The notes under the pieces were generated by a model. That model did not search any database, had not been told where the DNA came from, and saw only the letters and a program-made list of their open reading frames with translations. DNA of 64,000 nucleotides from Ochrobactrum sp. RH2CCR150 (GTDB lineage Bacteria; Pseudomonadota; Alphaproteobacteria; Rhizobiales; Rhizobiaceae), in NCBI GenBank assembly GCA_014138095.1, contig JACGXE010000001.1, positions 1-64,000 of the forward strand. The letters are read 5' to 3'. Within the stretch, counting starts at the first letter, position 1. Each line of letters begins with the position of its first letter. The translations under genes were made by a program, and so were the position numbers. Below, in pieces: positions 61,292-64,000 of the stretch.

Positions 61292-61984
61292 TCATCCCCT
61301 GATCGCGAGAATGGATTTCGCCAGTCCGGCAATCTTCTCAAATTCGATCTGCGCATCCGGGAAGAGCTTGCGCACCTGGCCTGTGGTCAGAAGCCGGATC
61401 GATTCCACATGAAAGCGGGCCTCGTCGGCGCTCTTCTGCCGCTCGAAAAAACCGAGCCGCATCTTGGTCATCAGCCAGATGCGCACGGGCACCGGCAGCC
61501 ACTGAAATCCGATAAAGCGGAAATGCGGCTCGTAAGGAAACCAGTAATTGGGCGTCTGCATATAATAGCGCTTGCCCAGCCTGCGGGTGTTCTCAGCAAA
61601 TCGTGTGATGGCAGCCCAGTCGCCAACATGTTCAATGACCGAGTTGGAATGAACGACATCGAACGCCCGCCCGGCAAACAGCGCCGGATCGGTCGCGTCG
61701 CCGACCAGAAACGTGAAAGTTTCCGTGTCTTTCTCTTCCTGCTCTTCGGGATTGATCAGCGTGAAATGCAAACGGTCGCGATTGGCCTCGATAAAGGCTT
61801 CGCCGATCAGCCAATATTTTTCCGATCCGCCGAGATCAAGTATCTCGACTTTTTCGCCTTCCGGCTTTTCGGCAAGCGCGGCTTCGATCAACTTCTGGAT
61901 ATGGGCAAACCGTTTGGCGCGGAAAGAAAACTCGATGCTTTTGCGGTCCTTATAGGGATCGCGACCATTTTCTGAAATATTCAT
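61292..61984 (-). CDS. Class I SAM-dependent methyltransferase
   Basis: A 230-residue methyltransferase-fold protein. The SAM motif I is EKVEILDLGGSEKYWLIGEAF (glycines partly replaced), followed by DVVHSNSVIEHVGDWAAI. YMQTPNYWFPYEPHFRFIGFQWLPVPVRIWL is typical of the group found near sugar or lipid enzymes. The substrate is unknown. It stands alone, convergent with the gamma-glutamylcyclotransferase gene (23-base gap). Confidence 0.85.
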   Translation of the reverse strand: MNISENGRDPYKDRKSIEFSFRAKRFAHIQKLIEAALAEKPEGEKVEILDLGGSEKYWLIGEAFIEANRDRLHFTLINPEEQEEKDTETFTFLVGDATDPALFAGRAFDVVHSNSVIEHVGDWAAITRFAENTRRLGKRYYMQTPNYWFPYEPHFRFIGFQWLPVPVRIWLMTKMRLGFFERQKSADEARFHVESIRLLTTGQVRKLFPDAQIEFEKIAGLAKSILAIRG

Positions 61985-62279
61985 TGCCGTTTTATCCGTT
62001 CAGCCATACACCAGCCAGCGCTGTTAAGTTCACTTGGCATTTATTACAGAGCATAGCAACACTGCACAGAATGTTAGTATGATCTAATTTTTTGTTCGCA
62101 TATCATCACAGCTATACTGACTATATGGCGATCTGTGAATAAATAGGACCATAACGGGATTGAAGGGCGCTTTCGCACGGCATTTCGGTGACGAAAGTTG
62201 AGCCGACACTCTATCGGGCACTTGTCCTTAATCGCAGCAATCGCTACATCTCGGCCAATCGTCAAGGAGACAGACACTC

Positions 62280-62570
62280 ATGATTGCATTGTTCCGCACC
62301 ATTGATCTGGCGCTCGACATCTACACGTGGATCATCATTGCCAGCGCCATCTATTCGTGGCTCTATGCGTTCAATGTCGTCAATTCCGGCAATCGCTTCG
62401 TGGCCTCGGTCGGAGAGTTTCTCTACAAGGTGACCGAGCCGGTTCTGCGCCCGATCCGCAATCTCTTGCCTAATCTGGGCGGGATCGACATTTCGCCGAT
62501 CATCCTGCTCCTGATCATCTTCTTCATCCGCCAGTTCATGTGGACGACGCTGCTGCCGCTCTTCCTCTGA
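62280..62570 (+). CDS. YggT family membrane protein
   Basis: A 96-residue inner-membrane protein of the YggT/CCB3 family. It has two hydrophobic segments (about 3-30 and 70-92). Between them lies the hallmark [30 protein letters not shown]. In plastids the relatives help attach heme to cytochrome b6; in bacteria a role in cell shape or osmotic stress is suspected. The SD AAGGAGA precedes the ATG. Confidence 0.93.
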   Translation: MIALFRTIDLALDIYTWIIIASAIYSWLYAFNVVNSGNRFVASVGEFLYKVTEPVLRPIRNLLPNLGGIDISPIILLLIIFFIRQFMWTTLLPLFL

Positions 62571-62592
62571 TCGGCAAACCAAAGCTCAAAAG

Positions 62593-62636
62593 CAAAAGCG
62601 CCCAATAATCCTTCGGGGATCATTGGGCGCTTTTGT
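62593..62636. terminator. Bidirectional terminator between yggT and ppa
   Basis: A long stem AAAAGCGCCCAAT / ATTGGGCGCTTTT with inner ATCC-ttcg-GGAT pairing, flanked by A-rich and T-rich runs on both sides. Confidence 0.85.
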
Positions 62637-62674
62637 TTTAAACCATACTGCAAACCGGCGATTGCTCGACCGGA

Positions 62675-63205
62675 TTATTTGCCCTTGGCGCGTTCGATCG
62701 CTTCGACGATGAACTTGCGAGCATAGTCTTCATCGCCCCAATCGCCGATCTTGACCCACTTGCCGGGTTCCAGATCCTTGTAGTGCTCGAAGAAATGCGC
62801 AATCTGCTTCAGCGTGATTTCCGGCATATCCGTGTAATCATGGATCTTCTCGTAACGGCGCGTCAAATGCGGCGACGGAACGGCGATGATCTTTTCGTCC
62901 TTGCCGGAATTGTCTTCCATGACCAGAACGCCGATCGGGCGGACATTGATCACAGAACCCGGTACCAGCGGACGGGTGTTGCAGACGAGAACGTCAATCG
63001 GATCGCCGTCTTCCGACAGCGTATGCGGTACGAAACCGTAATTGCCCGGATAGGTCATCGGCGTGTAGAGAAAACGGTCAACGATCAGAGCCCCGGACTT
63101 CTTGTCCATCTCGTACTTGATCGGCTGGCCGCCGACCGGAACTTCGATGATGACGTTGACGTCTTCGGGAGGATTGGTTCCGATGGAAATGGCATCAATA
63201 TTCAT
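62675..63205 (-). CDS. ppa: Inorganic pyrophosphatase
   Basis: A family I soluble pyrophosphatase, 176 residues, that pulls biosynthetic reactions by hydrolysing PPi. The signature [10 protein letters not shown] with the metal-binding Asp residues, the opening [20 protein letters not shown] and the closing [20 protein letters not shown] are standard. The SD AAAGGACC precedes ATG 63205. Confidence 0.97.
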   Translation of the reverse strand: MNIDAISIGTNPPEDVNVIIEVPVGGQPIKYEMDKKSGALIVDRFLYTPMTYPGNYGFVPHTLSEDGDPIDVLVCNTRPLVPGSVINVRPIGVLVMEDNSGKDEKIIAVPSPHLTRRYEKIHDYTDMPEITLKQIAHFFEHYKDLEPGKWVKIGDWGDEDYARKFIVEAIERAKGK

Positions 63206-63328
63206 GATGGGTCCTTTCGTGTCGCGCTCTGATACCGGGTTTCATGTTTCCGTGCAAGAAAAACGAAACTCCAACAAAACGCGACTAATTGTCGTTTAAC
63301 TTAAGTTGAACATGAAGGCTTCGGACGT

Positions 63329-64000
63329 TTAACCGCGAGGGGAAACGCCCAGCTCCTTCAAGCGTTCAACAGCTGTCGGTGGCATCGGGGGTGGGTTGGG
63401 GTCGCGGCTTGCCGCAACCAGAAGCTCATCGCAAGCCGTCTCCGTTGTTTCGATCAGGCGGCGCAGAAACTCTTCCTTTTCAAGCCCCGGCGGAATGGGG
63501 GGCAGAACACGGCAGCGAACGGTGCCCGGAAAACGCAGGAACTTGCGGCGCGGCCAGTAGAGCCCGGCATTATGCGCAATCGGCAAGACCGGCAGATCGA
63601 GCGCATCGTAAAGATGCACGATGCCGTATTTATATTGCGGCGGCGCACCCGGCGACCGGCGCGTGCCTTCGGGATAGATGAGGATCTGACGTCCTTCGGC
63701 GATGGCCTTTTCCGCGCCCTTGGTGATCGAATGCAGCGCCTTGACGCGCGATCCACGATCCACCGGGATCATCTCCATCTTGGCGATGTACCAGCCAAAC
63801 AGCGGAATGCGCATCAATTCGCGCTTCAGGATCAGAACCGGATCGTCCAGATAAGGCAGGAAGGCATAGGTATCCCAGGCCGACTGGTGCTTGGGCGCGC
63901 AGATATATGCCCCTTCCGGAATATTCTCGAGCCCTTCGATGACGTAATCCGTACCGACAATGACCTTCTGGAGCCACAGATTGACCCGTGCCCAGAGCTT
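63329..64000 (-). CDS. Lysophospholipid acyltransferase (PlsC family), partial
   Basis: The reading frame is open to the window edge, so the N-terminus is missing; 223 residues plus the stop are visible. It adds the second acyl chain to lysophosphatidate in phospholipid synthesis. The catalytic HX4D is APKHQSAWD. The glycerol-phosphate-binding PVDRGSRVKAL, the YPEGTRRSPG motif and VLPIAHNAG follow. It ends in a short Pro-rich tail. The initial segment seen (KLWARVNLWLQKVIVGTDY) suggests only one membrane helix and a few residues are cut off. Confidence 0.92.
   Translation of the reverse strand, partial: KLWARVNLWLQKVIVGTDYVIEGLENIPEGAYICAPKHQSAWDTYAFLPYLDDPVLILKRELMRIPLFGWYIAKMEMIPVDRGSRVKALHSITKGAEKAIAEGRQILIYPEGTRRSPGAPPQYKYGIVHLYDALDLPVLPIAHNAGLYWPRRKFLRFPGTVRCRVLPPIPPGLEKEEFLRRLIETTETACDELLVAASRDPNPPPMPPTAVERLKELGVSPRG

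Noticed and set aside
62074..62277. 67-codon minus-strand frame upstream of yggT
   Set aside because: No SD; the composition and position fit a promoter region better.

Overview
The window looks like a chromosomal segment of an alphaproteobacterium of the order Rhizobiales, most probably the Brucella/Ochrobactrum group. This is inferred from protein sequence and gene order (lysC-ptsP-prfA-prmC-DUF4167-clpB; tlpA-argH-lptM-lysA-DUF4175; hisC-tyrC-DUF2125), from a Ros/MucR-type regulator, and from a dispersed ~100-bp repeat of the kind I recall from those genomes. It is dense housekeeping sequence with few gaps. I see no insertion sequence, prophage, CRISPR array or rRNA.

Layout. 1-7000: an M23 envelope peptidase, an L,D-transpeptidase and the ClpB disaggregase behind a heat-shock-type promoter. 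7000-14400: a DUF4167 protein, then the minus-strand series lysC, ptsP, prfA, prmC (aspartokinase, nitrogen-PTS enzyme I, release factor 1 and its methylase). 14500-24000: ubiG, a DMT permease, DUF1178, a nitrilase-family hydrolase, glutaredoxin and a ComF protein on the minus strand, an NDUFAF5-like methyltransferase, mutT-GNAT-argJ and a parvulin, facing secA. 24100-30100: secA, then a flippase and an acetyltransferase overlapping by one base. 30100-33300 is the most accessory-looking stretch: two micro-ORFs, tRNA-Leu(CAA), an AT-rich patch with two palindromes, and a Ros/MucR-like gene that has lost both zinc-binding histidines. 32000-38600: an MFS carrier with a dehydrogenase, an M20 amidohydrolase, a Cys/Met-metabolism PLP enzyme, a UspA protein and cysK. 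38700-42000: a 42-residue microprotein gene with a CtrA-type box upstream, a 3-hydroxyacyl-CoA dehydrogenase, and etfBA. 42300-44200: queC-queD-queE, led by a well-matching preQ1-I riboswitch that overlaps the queC ribosome binding site. 44200-49700: cobalamin adenosyltransferase, a HIG1-like membrane protein, an SDR, YihY, two exporters, YaiI and TlpA. 49700-55700: argH-lptM-lysA-DUF4175. 55650-64000: hpt, two methyltransferases, hisC-tyrC, DUF2125, a gamma-glutamylcyclotransferase, YggT, ppa and the body of a PlsC acyltransferase cut by the window end.

How they work together. Recurrent themes are amino-acid synthesis (lysC/lysA for lysine; argJ/argH for arginine; hisC/tyrC for His/Tyr; cysK and the PLP enzyme for sulfur amino acids), envelope building and protein export (secA, parvulin, LptM, transpeptidase, M23 peptidase), translation termination, and queuosine precursor synthesis under its own product-sensing RNA. 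No wholly new multi-gene system is apparent. The best leads are regulatory: the queC riboswitch, the zinc-less Ros/MucR paralogue and its palindromes, an orphan terminator suggesting a small RNA upstream of ptsP, the microproteins, and several perfect palindromes or hairpins in leaders. All calls come from reading the sequence; no database or folding program was used.
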